From Duganella sp. OV510 (GTDB lineage Bacteria > Pseudomonadota > Gammaproteobacteria > Burkholderiales > Burkholderiaceae_D), in assembly GCF_900100205.1 (NCBI RefSeq), contig NZ_FNEQ01000005.1, positions 62,001 to 126,000 on the forward strand: a stretch of DNA of 64,000 nt, given 5' to 3'. Position numbers and translations under genes: made by a program. Below the pieces are notes generated by a model. That model had not been told where the DNA came from. It did not search any database and worked only from the letters and a program-made list of their open reading frames with translations. Positions 50,174-60,467 of the stretch are shown here, in pieces (positions within the stretch are counted from its first letter, which is position 1; each line of letters opens with the position of its first letter).

Positions 50174-51934
50174 CTACAAGGGCACGTTGCGCGTGGCCGC
50201 GCTGATCTGTTCCAGCGGGACTTTCGGCGAGCGGTCGGCATTCAGCAGGCCGTTGGTTTCCTGGAAGGTGTCGGCGAACTGGGTGTAGCAGAAACCGCTG
50301 AACATGACGGTTTCGTTCACCACATGCAGCAAGGCGCGGTAGCGCTCCAGATACGTCGCCGCGTCGCCGGCGCGCGAATAGCCCCAGGTATGCCCTTCCG
50401 GTGCGTTCGGATCGTAGGCGATGCCGCCGAATTCGGTCAGCACAATCGGCTGGCCGCGATGCGGGAAACCGTCCAGCGTCAGGATGCGTCCACCCGGACG
50501 GCGCTGGTCGAACAGCTGCCGTACCGGATCGTTGACCGCATAACGCGCGCCCAGCTTTTCCGGATCGGCATCATAGTCATGGATGCCGAGAATGTCGGTG
50601 GCCGAGGCTTCCCAGCCGTCGTTGCCGATCACCGGCCGTGTACCGTCCAGCATGCGGGTCAGGTGGTACAGGGCTTCCACCGCGTTGCGATGCGCCTGCA
50701 TCGATGTCAGGTTGGGCACGCCCCAGGATTCATTGAACGGCACCCAGACGATCACGCACGGGTGGCTGTAGTCGCGCTCGATCGCCTCGGTCCACTCCTT
50801 CACCAGCCGCGTCATCGAACGCGGGCTGAACGCATAGGCCGACGGCATCTCGCCCCACACCAGCAGTCCCAGCTTGTCGGCCCAGTACAGATAGCGCGGA
50901 TCTTCCAGCTTCTGGTGCTTGCGCACGCCGTTGAAGCCCATTGCCTTGGCCAGTTCGACATCGCGCCGCAGCGCGTCGTCCGACGGTGCCGTCATCAGCG
51001 ACTCCGGCCAGTAGCCCTGGTCCAGCACCAGCCGCAGGTGATATGGCCGGCCGTTCAGCATGAAGCGGTCGCGGCTGATCGCCACCGAGCGCAGCGCGGT
51101 GTACGAGTGCACCACGTCAACCACCTCGTCGCCCTGGTACAGCGTCAGATCGGCGTCGAGCAAGGTCGGCCGCTCCGGGCTCCACAGCAGGTCGTTGCGC
51201 GAATCGTCGATGCCGGGATCGGATAGCACGATCTTGCGGTTGGCCTCCTGCCCCACCAGCAGATAGCGGTCGGCGGCCAGCAGCACGCCGTTGTGCAGCA
51301 CCCGCACCTGCACCGACAGCTGCTGGCTGATGTCGCCACCGGCCAGCACTTCGCAGCCGATCTCGAAATTGTCGAACACCGGGGTCCAGCGCAGCGACTG
51401 GATATAGGTGGCAGGCAGCGGCTCCAGCCACACGGTCTGCCAGATGCCGCTGGTGCGCGGATACCAGATCGAGTGCGGATGCAATTGCCAGTCCTGCTTG
51501 CCGCGCGGCTTGGCCAGGTCGCCAGGATCGTCCTCGGCGCGCACCACCAGCGTTTGCTGGTCGCCGTCCACCAGCGCATCGGTGATGTCGGCGCGGAACG
51601 GCGTATGCCCGCCCTCGTGCTCGGCCACCAGCACGCCGTTGAGCCACACCCGCGCGCGATAGTCGACCGCGCCGAAGTGCAGCATGGTGCGCGCACTGCG
51701 CGTGTCCAGCGTGAACACCTTGCGATACCAGCACACCGCGTGAAAACCCTGGTCGCCAATACCGCTCAGTTCGCTTTCAGGCGCGAACGGCACTTCGATG
51801 CGCTGGCGCCAGTCGATCTCGTCACCGGGATGGCGGTAACGCCGCGTGTCATCGAAACAAAAGTCCCAGCTACCGTTGAGCGACTGCCACGCATCGCGTC
51901 GCAGCTGAGGTCGCGGATATTCAAACTGAGCCAT
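50174..51934 (-). CDS. Glycoside hydrolase family 2 (beta-galactosidase/glucuronidase type)
   Basis: A 586-residue enzyme with no signal peptide. The N-terminal sandwich begins [17 protein letters not shown], an Ig-like domain follows, and the TIM barrel (about 270-570) carries the acid/base Glu402 in [10 protein letters not shown] and the nucleophile Glu501 in [11 protein letters not shown] precedes the ATG at 51934. It is divergent from the fused glycosidase/glycosyltransferase gene and convergent with the MarR gene. The exact sugar specificity cannot be told; compact members of this group often act on galactose or glucuronic acid. Confidence 0.92.
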   Translation of the reverse strand: MAQFEYPRPQLRRDAWQSLNGSWDFCFDDTRRYRHPGDEIDWRQRIEVPFAPESELSGIGDQGFHAVCWYRKVFTLDTRSARTMLHFGAVDYRARVWLNGVLVAEHEGGHTPFRADITDALVDGDQQTLVVRAEDDPGDLAKPRGKQDWQLHPHSIWYPRTSGIWQTVWLEPLPATYIQSLRWTPVFDNFEIGCEVLAGGDISQQLSVQVRVLHNGVLLAADRYLLVGQEANRKIVLSDPGIDDSRNDLLWSPERPTLLDADLTLYQGDEVVDVVHSYTALRSVAISRDRFMLNGRPYHLRLVLDQGYWPESLMTAPSDDALRRDVELAKAMGFNGVRKHQKLEDPRYLYWADKLGLLVWGEMPSAYAFSPRSMTRLVKEWTEAIERDYSHPCVIVWVPFNESWGVPNLTSMQAHRNAVEALYHLTRMLDGTRPVIGNDGWEASATDILGIHDYDADPEKLGARYAVNDPVRQLFDQRRPGGRILTLDGFPHRGQPIVLTEFGGIAYDPNAPEGHTWGYSRAGDAATYLERYRALLHVVNETVMFSGFCYTQFADTFQETNGLLNADRSPKVPLEQISAATRNVPL

Positions 51935-52175
51935 AGTGCCCTCGCTATCGAAGTGTGCCGCGCATCGTAACAACCTTGACGCCGCAGCGCTGAGATCGCA
52001 CCAATTCCGCGTAGAAATCTATTGCGCTTCGACCTCATTTCCATGCTGTACCGGACGCAGATAAAAGTGAAACGCGGCTAGCATGGATTTACATTTTCCG
52101 GGTGGCTGCAGCACTGCGCGCCAGTTGCGCCACCTTACAGTTGAGCTTGCTGGCGCGCCTACTTTCAGGATTTCC

Positions 52176-55100
52176 ATGCCCCCGCCCGCTCCCCGCATAC
52201 ACGCCGCGCCGCCGTTCGCCAGCTTCTGGCAAGCCGGCTACGAAGGCGCCGATCACGTCAACCACGCCGGCCGTCCGCTCGACATGAACGCAGAAACCGG
52301 CCACCTCGAACGCGCCCGCGCAGACTACGCACTTCTGCATGATTTCGGCATCCGCACGGTGCGCGAATCAGCCGGCTGGCGGCTGTGCGAACGCGATGGC
52401 CAGTTCGATTTCAGCATTCTCGACGCGCGTCTGCAGGCGGCGCAGGAACTGGGCTTACAGGTCTGCTGGACCTTCTGCCACTACGGCTGGCCAGACGACC
52501 TGGACGTCTACAGCGATGAATTTGTGCCACGCTTCGTGCGCTACTGCACCGAACTGGCGAAATATTTAAAACCGTGGACCGGCGACACGCCGGTGTACTC
52601 GCCGATCAACGAGATTTCGTTCCAGAGCTGGGGCCTGTCGGTGCATATGTTCCGCGTCAAGAACATGCACGAGCCGCGCGCGGCCGAGGAAGGCAAGCGC
52701 CAGCTGGTGCGCGCCACCATCGCCGGCTGCGACGCCATCTGGCAGGTGTCGCCCGGTGCGCGCATCTTGCAGTGCGATCCGCTGATCCACGTGATCGCGC
52801 CGCCGGGCCGGCCGGACTGGACCGATCAGGCGGCCGGCTGGCGCGCGTCGCAATTCGACGCCTGGGACATGCTGTGCGGCCGCCGCGAGCCGGCGCTGGG
52901 CGGCGCCGAGCGCTACCTCGACATCATCGGCGGCAACTACTACCACAGCAACCAGTGGGAAAGCGGCACCAACCTGCGCCTGTGGTGGCATCTGGATGAT
53001 CCGCGCCGCCAGCCGCTGCACCAGGCGCTGCTCGAACTGCAACAACGTTATCAACGGCCATTGCTGCTGGCCGAAACCAGCCACGTCGGCAGCGGGCGCG
53101 GGGTCTGGATACGCCAGATGGCCGAGCAAGCGGCCCTGGCGGTGCAGCACGGCGTCGACCTGCGCGGCGTCTGTCTGTATCCGGTGATCGACCGGCCCGA
53201 CTGGGACCACGCCGATCACTGGCACAAAAGTGGCCTGTGGGATGTGGACCTGCACAGCACGCCGCCATTGGCGCGCCTGCCGGTACCGCCCTACGCCACC
53301 GCACTACACCAGGCCATCGGCCTGACCAACCAACTATGTCAACCAACAAGGGAGAGCGCTATGCAAACCATGATCGTCTTTTGTCACCTGCGGTGGGATT
53401 TCGTGTATCAACGCCCGCAGCACCTGCTGTCGCGCCTGGCCCAATATTACCGCGTCGTCGTGGTCGAAGAACCTGTGTACGCCGAAGGTGCGGCCTCCTG
53501 GGAAACCTTCAATCCGGCGCCCAATCTGTCGGTGTACCGCCCGCACACGCCGGTGCAGGCGCCCGGCTTCCACGACGACCAGATACCGGTATTGAAATCG
53601 CTGCTGGCCGAGCTGCCCGGCATCGACCAGCAACCGCTGGTGTGGTTCTACACGCCAATGGCGCTGCCGCTGCTGCCGCCAGGCGCAGGCCTGGTGGTCT
53701 ACGATTGCATGGACGAGCTGTCGGCCTTCCGCAACGCACCCAAGCAGCTGCTGCAACGCGAGGCCGCGCTGCTGAAGCTTGCCGACCTGGTGTTCACCGG
53801 CGGCCCCAGCCTGTATGAAGCCAAGCGCCAGCGCCACGACAACGCCCACTGCTTCGCCAGCAGTGTCGACGCGGTGCACTTCCACCAGGCGCTGGACCGC
53901 AGCAACGGCCATCCGCTGCATGCCGATATTCCCCATCCGCGCCTCGGCTACTACGGCGTCATCGACGAGCGTTTCGATACCGAGCTGATCGCCGCCATCG
54001 CCGATGCGCATCCGGAATGGCAACTGGTGCTGGTCGGCCCGGTAGTGAAGATCGATCCGGCGGCGCTGCCGCAGCGCCAGAACATCCACTACTTCGGCCA
54101 GCAATCCTACCAGGTGCTGCCGCAATTCCTGGCCGGCTGGGATGTCTGCCTGCTGCCGTTCGCGCTGAACGACTCGACCAAATTCATCAGCCCGACCAAG
54201 GTGCTGGAATACATGGCGGCCGAGCTGCCGTCGGTCAGCACCGCCATCACCGACGTTGAACAACCGTACGGCGACATCGTCGCCATCGGTCACGACCACG
54301 CCGAGTTCATCGCCCATTGCGAGGCGGCGCTGGCACTGAGCGAAGCGCAACGCGCCGCGCTGGCGCAACGCATGCGTGATGTGGTGGCCGGCACGTCGTG
54401 GGAAAACACGGCCGAGCGCATGCGCGCGCTGATCGAGCAGACGCCGCCAGGAGGCCGTGCCGCCGCCGGCCTGACGCCAGCGCCGGAAGCTGCCAGCGCC
54501 GCCGTCGGTGCGGCCAATGTCAATCCGATGCGCGGCCCTGGCGCCACCAGCTGCATCATCATCGGCGGTGGGCCGACCGGACTGTCGGCCGCCTACCATC
54601 TGGGCGCCGACACCATGCTGCTGGAGCGTAACGCCAGCGTCGGCGGCTGGTGCCGCTCGATCAAGGACAACGGCTTCACCTTCGATTATGCCGGCCACAT
54701 CATGTTCTCCAACGACCCGTACGTGCTGAAGCTGTACGACATCCTGTTGGGCGACAACCAGCACTGGCAGATGCGCGAGGCCTGGGTCTACAGCAAGCAG
54801 GTGTACACCCGCTACCCGTTCCAGGGCGCCTTGTACGGCCTGCCGCCGCAGGTGATCAAGGAGTGCATCGTCGGCGCCATCGAATCGCGCTACGGCCTGA
54901 CCGAGACGGCGCCGAAGTGCGCGCCCGGCGAGGTGGAAGACTGCTGCGCCGACGGCACCGCCGATGTGGCCAACAGCGGGGCTGGCGCCGCTGCCGCCAA
55001 AACCGAGAACTTCGAGGACTTCATCTACCGCGTCTGGGGCAAGGGCATCGCCAGGCACTTCGCCATCCCCTACAACAAGAAGATCTGGACCGTGCCGCTG

Positions 55101-55958
55101 AAGGACATGGAAACCTCGTGGCTGGGAGGACGCGTACCGCTGCCGGACCTGGAGCAGATCATCGAAGGCGCGCTGGAACCGGTGGCCAAGCCGATGGGAC
55201 CGAACGCCCGCTTCGGCTATCCGAAACGCGGCGGCTTCCAGGCGCTGATGAATGGCTTACTGCCGCACATCCGTGGCAAGGTGGAACTGAACGCCAATGT
55301 GGTGAAAGTGCTGCCGCAAGAGCACACGGTGGTACTGGCCGACGGCCGCCGCCTGCCGTATGCGCAACTGATCAGCACCATGCCGCTGCCGGAACTGGTG
55401 CGCCTGTGCGGCCAGGCGGCGCCGGCCGAGGTGCGTGCTGCTGCCGAAGGGCTGAACCATGTGTCGATCCGCTGCGTCAACATCGGCGTCAACCGCACTG
55501 ATGTCACCGACAAGCACTGGATCTACTACCCTGAAGACAGCATCTTCCACCGCATCTTCGTGCAGGGCAACGCCAGCCCGGAATGCAACGCGCCCGGCGG
55601 CTTCGGCTTCACCTGCGAGATTTCCTATTCGCCGTGGAAACCGCTGCCGGTGGACGGCGAGGCGCTGATCCAGCGCTGCATCGCTGACTGCATCAAGGTC
55701 GGCTTCATCAGCGCAGAGGACACTATCGTCGCCGCCAACCAGGTCGACATGCCTTACGCTTACGTGGTGTACGACCACGCGCGCGCCGACAACGTCGCCA
55801 CCGTGCGTGCCTGGATGGAGCAGCACGACATCATCCTGTCCGGCCGCTACAGCGAATGGGAATACTACAATTCGGATCACGCCTTCCTGGCCGGTAAAAA
55901 AGCCGCCGAACGCGTGCGCGCCAGCGGCGGCGTTGCCGCCCGCAGCGCCGAGTCCTGA
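52176..55958 (+). CDS. Three-part fusion: GH-A glycosidase, glycosyltransferase and UDP-galactopyranose-mutase-like flavoprotein
   Basis: A 1260-residue cytoplasmic protein. Residues about 10-385 are a GH-A clan barrel with candidate acid/base Glu146 (SPINEISF) and nucleophile Glu300 (LLAETSHVG). Residues 396-770 are a TuaH-like glycosyltransferase (FCHLRWDFVYQRPQHLLSRL; SPTKVLEYMAAELPSV). After an Ala/Pro-rich linker, residues about 793-1250 are an FAD protein (IIIGGGPTGLSAAYHL, VGGWCRSI, FDYAGHIMFSND) resembling UDP-galactopyranose mutase or protoporphyrinogen oxidase. CAGGA supports the start at 52176. The junction between parts 1 and 2 still holds a ribosome site and start codon (53348-53363). 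galE follows and could supply UDP-galactose. The product is probably a galactose-containing glycan or glycolipid (inference). Confidence 0.85.
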   Translation: MPPPAPRIHAAPPFASFWQAGYEGADHVNHAGRPLDMNAETGHLERARADYALLHDFGIRTVRESAGWRLCERDGQFDFSILDARLQAAQELGLQVCWTFCHYGWPDDLDVYSDEFVPRFVRYCTELAKYLKPWTGDTPVYSPINEISFQSWGLSVHMFRVKNMHEPRAAEEGKRQLVRATIAGCDAIWQVSPGARILQCDPLIHVIAPPGRPDWTDQAAGWRASQFDAWDMLCGRREPALGGAERYLDIIGGNYYHSNQWESGTNLRLWWHLDDPRRQPLHQALLELQQRYQRPLLLAETSHVGSGRGVWIRQMAEQAALAVQHGVDLRGVCLYPVIDRPDWDHADHWHKSGLWDVDLHSTPPLARLPVPPYATALHQAIGLTNQLCQPTRESAMQTMIVFCHLRWDFVYQRPQHLLSRLAQYYRVVVVEEPVYAEGAASWETFNPAPNLSVYRPHTPVQAPGFHDDQIPVLKSLLAELPGIDQQPLVWFYTPMALPLLPPGAGLVVYDCMDELSAFRNAPKQLLQREAALLKLADLVFTGGPSLYEAKRQRHDNAHCFASSVDAVHFHQALDRSNGHPLHADIPHPRLGYYGVIDERFDTELIAAIADAHPEWQLVLVGPVVKIDPAALPQRQNIHYFGQQSYQVLPQFLAGWDVCLLPFALNDSTKFISPTKVLEYMAAELPSVSTAITDVEQPYGDIVAIGHDHAEFIAHCEAALALSEAQRAALAQRMRDVVAGTSWENTAERMRALIEQTPPGGRAAAGLTPAPEAASAAVGAANVNPMRGPGATSCIIIGGGPTGLSAAYHLGADTMLLERNASVGGWCRSIKDNGFTFDYAGHIMFSNDPYVLKLYDILLGDNQHWQMREAWVYSKQVYTRYPFQGALYGLPPQVIKECIVGAIESRYGLTETAPKCAPGEVEDCCADGTADVANSGAGAAAAKTENFEDFIYRVWGKGIARHFAIPYNKKIWTVPLKDMETSWLGGRVPLPDLEQIIEGALEPVAKPMGPNARFGYPKRGGFQALMNGLLPHIRGKVELNANVVKVLPQEHTVVLADGRRLPYAQLISTMPLPELVRLCGQAAPAEVRAAAEGLNHVSIRCVNIGVNRTDVTDKHWIYYPEDSIFHRIFVQGNASPECNAPGGFGFTCEISYSPWKPLPVDGEALIQRCIADCIKVGFISAEDTIVAANQVDMPYAYVVYDHARADNVATVRAWMEQHDIILSGRYSEWEYYNSDHAFLAGKKAAERVRASGGVAARSAES
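53348..53363 (+). promoter_or_regulatory. Internal ribosome-binding site and start codon inside the fusion gene
   Basis: AAGGGAGAG followed by GCT and ATG (53361) is as good as any ribosome site in the window and lies exactly at the glycosidase/glycosyltransferase boundary. Initiation here would make an 865-residue glycosyltransferase-flavoprotein. The in-frame CAA at 53340-53342 is one base from TAA, suggesting two genes joined by loss of a stop codon. Confidence 0.65.
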
Positions 55959-55977
55959 ACCGGCACAAGGAGACATC

Positions 55978-57048
55978 ATGCAAAAAACTATCTTGGTGGT
56001 GGGAGGCGCCGGCTACGTCGGTTCCCACATGGTCAAGCGGTTGCGCCAGCATGGCTACCTGCCGGTGGTGCTGGACAACCTGTCGCAGGGACGGCGCGAA
56101 GCAGTCGGCGATACGCCGCTGATCGTCGCCGACCTGCACGACCAGGCCGCGCTGGACGTGCTGTTCCAGGCCTATCCGGTGCAGGCGGTGATGCACTTCG
56201 CCAGCTACATCCAGGTCGGCGAATCGGTGCAGCAACCGGCGCGCTACTACGAAAACAACGTCGCCAACACGCTCGGGCTGCTGGAAGCGATGGTGCGCCA
56301 CGGCGTCGACCAGTTCATCTTTTCATCCACCGCCGCCATCTTCGGCGACCCGCAATACGTGCCGATCGACGAGCGCCACCCTGCCCTGCCGATCAACCCT
56401 TACGGCAAGTCGAAGCTGATGGTGGAGGAGATGCTGGAAGATTTCGAACGCGCCTACAAGTTGCGCAGCATCTGCCTGCGCTACTTTAACGCTGCGGGCG
56501 CCGATCCGGACAACGAACTGGGCGAGTGCCACGAGCCGGAAACCCATTTGATACCGCTGGTATTGCAGGCTGCATCGGGCCGGCGGGCCGCCATCACCAT
56601 TTACGGCGAGGACTATCCGACGCCGGACGGCACCTGCCTGCGCGACTACATCCATGTGCAGGACCTGTGCGACGCTCACCTGCTGGCGCTGCAGGCGCTG
56701 GCGGCTGGCGGCCGCAGCGCGCGCTACAACCTGGGTAACGGCAATGGCTATTCGATCCGCGAGGTGATCGCCGCCGCCGAGCGGGTGACCGGGCGCCGCA
56801 TCCCGGTCGCCAGCGGGCCGCGCCGTGATGGCGATCCGGCGCGGCTGGTGGCCGACGCCACGCGGGCGCGCCAGGAACTCGGCTGGCAGCCGCAGTTCAG
56901 CGAGCTGGACGCCATCATTGGCCACGCCTGGGCCTGGGAGCAGCGGCTGCATCCGGCGCCGCCGCCGCTGCGTGCCGTACCTGCGCCAGAGGCCAACGCG
57001 CAGGAACGCCGCCAGCAGGACCGGCGTGCGGCGCACCGGGCGGCCTGA
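55978..57048 (+). CDS. galE: UDP-glucose 4-epimerase
   Basis: A 356-residue short-chain dehydrogenase-type epimerase interconverting UDP-glucose and UDP-galactose. The NAD motif is GGAGYVGSHM, the catalytic Tyr-x3-Lys is in INPYGKSKLM, and CLRYFNAAGADPDNELGECHEPETHLIP and DGTCLRDYIHVQDLCDAHL are GalE-specific. AAGGAG precedes the ATG at 55978, 19 bp after the fusion gene, so the two are cotranscribed. The last 30 residues are a disordered Arg/Ala-rich tail not needed for the fold. Confidence 0.95.
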   Translation: MQKTILVVGGAGYVGSHMVKRLRQHGYLPVVLDNLSQGRREAVGDTPLIVADLHDQAALDVLFQAYPVQAVMHFASYIQVGESVQQPARYYENNVANTLGLLEAMVRHGVDQFIFSSTAAIFGDPQYVPIDERHPALPINPYGKSKLMVEEMLEDFERAYKLRSICLRYFNAAGADPDNELGECHEPETHLIPLVLQAASGRRAAITIYGEDYPTPDGTCLRDYIHVQDLCDAHLLALQALAAGGRSARYNLGNGNGYSIREVIAAAERVTGRRIPVASGPRRDGDPARLVADATRARQELGWQPQFSELDAIIGHAWAWEQRLHPAPPPLRAVPAPEANAQERRQQDRRAAHRAA

Positions 57049-57065
57049 GGCTTACTGTCGAGCCA

Positions 57066-57081
57066 GCCGGTTAAACCCGGC
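57066..57081. terminator. Short hairpin after galE
   Basis: GCCGG (57066-57070) and CCGGC (57077-57081) pair across TTAAAC, 17 bp after the galE stop. The stem is short and has no T-run, so it may only weaken read-through into the Mn-catalase gene. Confidence 0.3.
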
Positions 57082-57197
57082 GATAAGTCTCGGTCGTCAA
57101 TTGACAGCACCGTCCGACACGCAGGTACGCGTAGCGCTGATAGGCAGCGTACCGTGCATGGGCGAACATGGTTTTTCCACTACCCAAGGAGGAAACC

Positions 57198-58097
57198 ATG
57201 TTCGCACATAACAAACGCCTGCAGTACACCGTCCGCGTCAGCGAGACCAACCCAGGTCTGGCCAATTTGATGCTGGAACAGTTCGGCGGGCCGCAAGGCG
57301 AGCTGGCGGCCGCGTGCCGCTACTTCACCCAGGCACTGGCAGAAGACGATCCTGGCCGCAAGGACATGCTGTTCGATATCGCCACCGAGGAATTGAGCCA
57401 CCTGGAGGTGATCGGCAACATCGTTGTCATGCTCAATAAAGGCGCCAAGGGCCGGCTGGCCGAGGGCGTCGAAGAGGAAGGCGAGCTGTACCGCTCGATC
57501 ACCGGTGCCGGCAACGACAGCCACCTGACCCAGGTGCTGTATGGCGGCGGCGCGCCACTGGTCAACTCGGCAGGCGTGCCGTGGACCGCTGCCTACATCG
57601 ACACCATCGGCGAACCGACCGCCGACCTGCGCTCCAACATCGCCGCCGAGGCTCGCGCCAAGATCGTCTACGAACGGCTGATCAACCTGACCGAAGATCC
57701 CGGCGTCAAGGAAGCGCTGGGCTTCCTGATGACGCGCGAGATCGCCCACCAGAAGTCGTTTGAAAAAGCGCTGTATGCCATCCAGCCAAACTTCCCTCCA
57801 GGCAAGTCCCAGGGCCGGCCGGAGTTTGCCAGCGTCTACTTCAATATGTCGCAAGGCGGGCCGGAAGTGCGCGGCCCATGGAACGACGGCGAGGCCTGGC
57901 AGACCGTCAGCAACCGTGACGACCAGTGCGCCGTCGACGGCGGTGACGGCTCCGCCTCGGTGCGGCTGGCACCCGAAGAAGCGGCGATTCTGGACCAGAT
58001 GGCGGCCCGCACGATGTCGGATCCGGAGTCGAACCCGCTGACCGGAGCCGAGCTCGGCCAGGGCAGCGCTGCACCAATTCCGGTCACCGGCAAGTAA
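57198..58097 (+). CDS. Manganese catalase
   Basis: A 299-residue di-manganese, non-heme catalase of the ferritin-like superfamily that breaks down hydrogen peroxide. It begins MFAHNKRLQYTVRVSETNPGL (strand read in two parts), with metal ligands expected in QGELAAACRYFTQ, ATEELSHLEVIGN, AEARAKIVYERLI and TREIAHQKSFEKAL. AAGGAGGAAA supports the start at 57198. A 149-bp gap after galE may hold its own promoter. It is often found in desiccation- and starvation-tolerant bacteria, matching the storage genes downstream. Confidence 0.95.
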   Translation: MFAHNKRLQYTVRVSETNPGLANLMLEQFGGPQGELAAACRYFTQALAEDDPGRKDMLFDIATEELSHLEVIGNIVVMLNKGAKGRLAEGVEEEGELYRSITGAGNDSHLTQVLYGGGAPLVNSAGVPWTAAYIDTIGEPTADLRSNIAAEARAKIVYERLINLTEDPGVKEALGFLMTREIAHQKSFEKALYAIQPNFPPGKSQGRPEFASVYFNMSQGGPEVRGPWNDGEAWQTVSNRDDQCAVDGGDGSASVRLAPEEAAILDQMAARTMSDPESNPLTGAELGQGSAAPIPVTGK

Positions 58098-58147
58098 AAA
58101 ACTCCTTGCTGTCAGCATACTCTTACACAAACACAAGAGGTGCACCG

Positions 58148-59617
58148 ATGTGGGGCAGGCCATGGGCAATCGATAATTCATCATTGCCGATAATTCACAA
58201 TCGAGAACACATCATGCTACAGCTAGCGCTTGCCGTCCCCGCCCCTGCCGCCGTCAATAGCGCGGCGGCAATTTATCGTCTACTGAACGCTGGTCCGCCT
58301 GATGCCGAGGGACTGGGCGACGCCCGCACCTTCCTGGGGCAAAGGCTGCAGGCGGCGCGGCAGCTGCATGACGACCTGCCGGCCGATATCAACCAGCTGG
58401 CGCCATGGATGGCCAGCCGTGCCTTCACCGTCGGCGCCGAGTACCAGGCTTACCTGCAAGGCCGTCGCGAAGGTGCGCCGCGCCGATATTTCAGCAACCA
58501 GTCGCATGCGCTGTACTTCCTCAAGCATGCCGCGCCAACCAAGCTGGTCGACGGCGCCTGGCTGTACGGCCTGCTGGCGCGCTGGGACGATCCGGACTTC
58601 CGTCCGCTGATCCAGACCTACCTGGAAGAACTGGGCGACGGCGTGCCGGAAAAGAACCATGTGCTGCTGTACAAAAAACTGCTGGCCGCACACGACTGCG
58701 ACAACTGGCAAGACCTGCCGGACACGTATTTTGAACAGGGCGCGATCCAGCTGGCGCTGGCCTATGACGCCGAGCGTTTCCTGCCGGAAATCATCGGCTA
58801 CAACCTGGGCTACGAACAACTGCCTCTGCACCTGCTGATTACCGCCTATGAGCTGAATGAACTGGGCATCGATCCGTACTACTTCACGCTGCACATCACC
58901 GTCGACAACGGTAGCACCGGCCATGCGTACAAGGCGGTGCAGGCATTGCAGCAACTGCTGCCGCGCTTCGGCGACAGCGCCAGCGTGTGGCAACGGGTGC
59001 AGGACGGCTACCGCCTCAACGATCTGGGCGCCTGCACCACCTCGGTGATCGCCGGCTTCGACCTGGAGACGGAGCTGATCGACATCATGGCTGCCAAGGC
59101 CCACAGCGGCGCCAATATGCATTCCGACTACTGCCGCCTGGCCGGCCGCAGCATCAACGAATGGCTCAGCGATCCGGCACAGATCCCGCAGATGCTGGCG
59201 GAGCTGGAGCAAGCTGGCTGGATACAGCGTGGCCAGCCGCCGGAAAACAGCCGCTTCTGGCGTCTGATCCAGAGCGAGCGCGCTGAAATGTTCGGCGTCT
59301 TCAGCGCCTATGAGCAGCAGGTACTGCGCGACTGGATCGTTACGCCCAAGCGCGTGCCCAGCTTCCGCGCGCGCCAGCGTTCGCTGGATTCGCTTGGCCT
59401 GCATCAAACACCGCGCCAGGGCGCGCCACGCGGCATCGTGCGCCATCACGCCAATGATGACGACAGCAGCCCGCTGCGCCAGCTGGAGCAGCAAGTCGCC
59501 AATCTGGGCAGCAAGCAGGCCGCCGTGCAGCTGCTGCAAACGCTGATGACGCCCGCACAGCACCACCGTCCACTGGGCCTGATGGCCACGCGGATGTATC
59601 GCCAACTCATCAACTGA
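58148..59617 (+). CDS. Iron-containing redox enzyme, heme-oxygenase-like fold
   Basis: A 489-residue protein of the heme-oxygenase-like diiron (HDO-type, PF14518) superfamily. The core (about 200-370) has LPLHLLITAYELNELGIDPYYFTLHITVDN (in pieces) and STGHAYKAVQALQQLL, whose Glu, His and Asp residues are candidate iron ligands, and a later NMHSDYCRLAGRSINEWL. AGAGGTG supports ATG 58148; ATG 58214 is an alternative. Substrate unknown. It lies 4 bp before cphB, so it belongs to the cyanophycin operon. Confidence 0.75.
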   Translation: MWGRPWAIDNSSLPIIHNREHIMLQLALAVPAPAAVNSAAAIYRLLNAGPPDAEGLGDARTFLGQRLQAARQLHDDLPADINQLAPWMASRAFTVGAEYQAYLQGRREGAPRRYFSNQSHALYFLKHAAPTKLVDGAWLYGLLARWDDPDFRPLIQTYLEELGDGVPEKNHVLLYKKLLAAHDCDNWQDLPDTYFEQGAIQLALAYDAERFLPEIIGYNLGYEQLPLHLLITAYELNELGIDPYYFTLHITVDNGSTGHAYKAVQALQQLLPRFGDSASVWQRVQDGYRLNDLGACTTSVIAGFDLETELIDIMAAKAHSGANMHSDYCRLAGRSINEWLSDPAQIPQMLAELEQAGWIQRGQPPENSRFWRLIQSERAEMFGVFSAYEQQVLRDWIVTPKRVPSFRARQRSLDSLGLHQTPRQGAPRGIVRHHANDDDSSPLRQLEQQVANLGSKQAAVQLLQTLMTPAQHHRPLGLMATRMYRQLIN

Positions 59618-59621
59618 CACC

Positions 59622-60467
59622 ATGAATCCAAGCGGAAGTTTAATGATCATCGGCGGTAATGAAGACCGTACCGATAACAAAGAGATCCTGACCAGGTTTG
59701 TCGAACTGGCCGGCGGGCTGGATCAGCCCATCATGGTGATCACCGCCGCCAGCACGGTGCCGGACGATGTGTGGGAAATGTACCGCAAGGCGTTCGACGA
59801 CCTCGGCGCCACCAATGTCACGCACGTGCGCATCACCGCCCGCGAGCAAGCCGAGGACGACATGCTGGCGCATCGCATGGCGGAAGCGCGCGGCATCTTC
59901 ATGACCGGCGGCGACCAGAAACGGTTGATGACTTTCCTCGGCGGCACGCAGCTGGAGCGCGCCATGCGCCGCGCCTACTGCGACCACGCCGCCTGCATCG
60001 CCGGCACCAGCGCAGGTGCGTCCGGCCTGTGCACCCATATGCTGGCCGAGGGCAAGGCTGAACTGGCGCCGGAAAAAGGCGCGGTGCGCCTCGGCGCCGG
60101 CCTGGGCTTCGTCAGCCGCGTCGTCATCGACCAGCATTTTTCGCAGCGCCACCGCCTCAACCGGCTGCTCAGCGTGATTGCGCAAAGCCCGTTCCTGCTG
60201 GGCGCCGGCATTGACGAGGACACGGCGTTGATTGTCCAGGAAGGCGCGATCGAAGTCATCGGCGAAGGCACGGTGACAGTGGCCGACTGCCGCAACGCAC
60301 GCACCAATATCACTGAAGTACGGGCCGGCGTCGTGCCCGAATTGCTGGATGTGCGCCTGCATTTGCTGCCGTCCGGCTCCAGTTTTAACCATGCGGACGA
60401 CAAAGGACCGCTGGCTGATTTCATCCAATATTTAACTGACAGGACTTTAGAGCATGAACATCGTTAA
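59622..60467 (+). CDS. cphB: Cyanophycinase
   Basis: A 281-residue serine exopeptidase of family S51 that releases beta-Asp-Arg dipeptides from cyanophycin. The nucleophile is Ser130 in AGTSAGAS; GSLMIIGGNEDRTDNKEIL at the start and MTGGDQKRLM are family marks, and VVIDQHFSQRHRLNRLL contains the conserved His/Arg pair. It is cytoplasmic, without signal peptide. It overlaps cphA by 14 nt, so breakdown and synthesis are made together. Confidence 0.95.
   Translation: MNPSGSLMIIGGNEDRTDNKEILTRFVELAGGLDQPIMVITAASTVPDDVWEMYRKAFDDLGATNVTHVRITAREQAEDDMLAHRMAEARGIFMTGGDQKRLMTFLGGTQLERAMRRAYCDHAACIAGTSAGASGLCTHMLAEGKAELAPEKGAVRLGAGLGFVSRVVIDQHFSQRHRLNRLLSVIAQSPFLLGAGIDEDTALIVQEGAIEVIGEGTVTVADCRNARTNITEVRAGVVPELLDVRLHLLPSGSSFNHADDKGPLADFIQYLTDRTLEHEHR

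Noticed and set aside
57049..57197. tRNA or small RNA in the gap after galE
   Set aside because: No cloverleaf or clear RNA fold beyond a short 5-bp hairpin was found.
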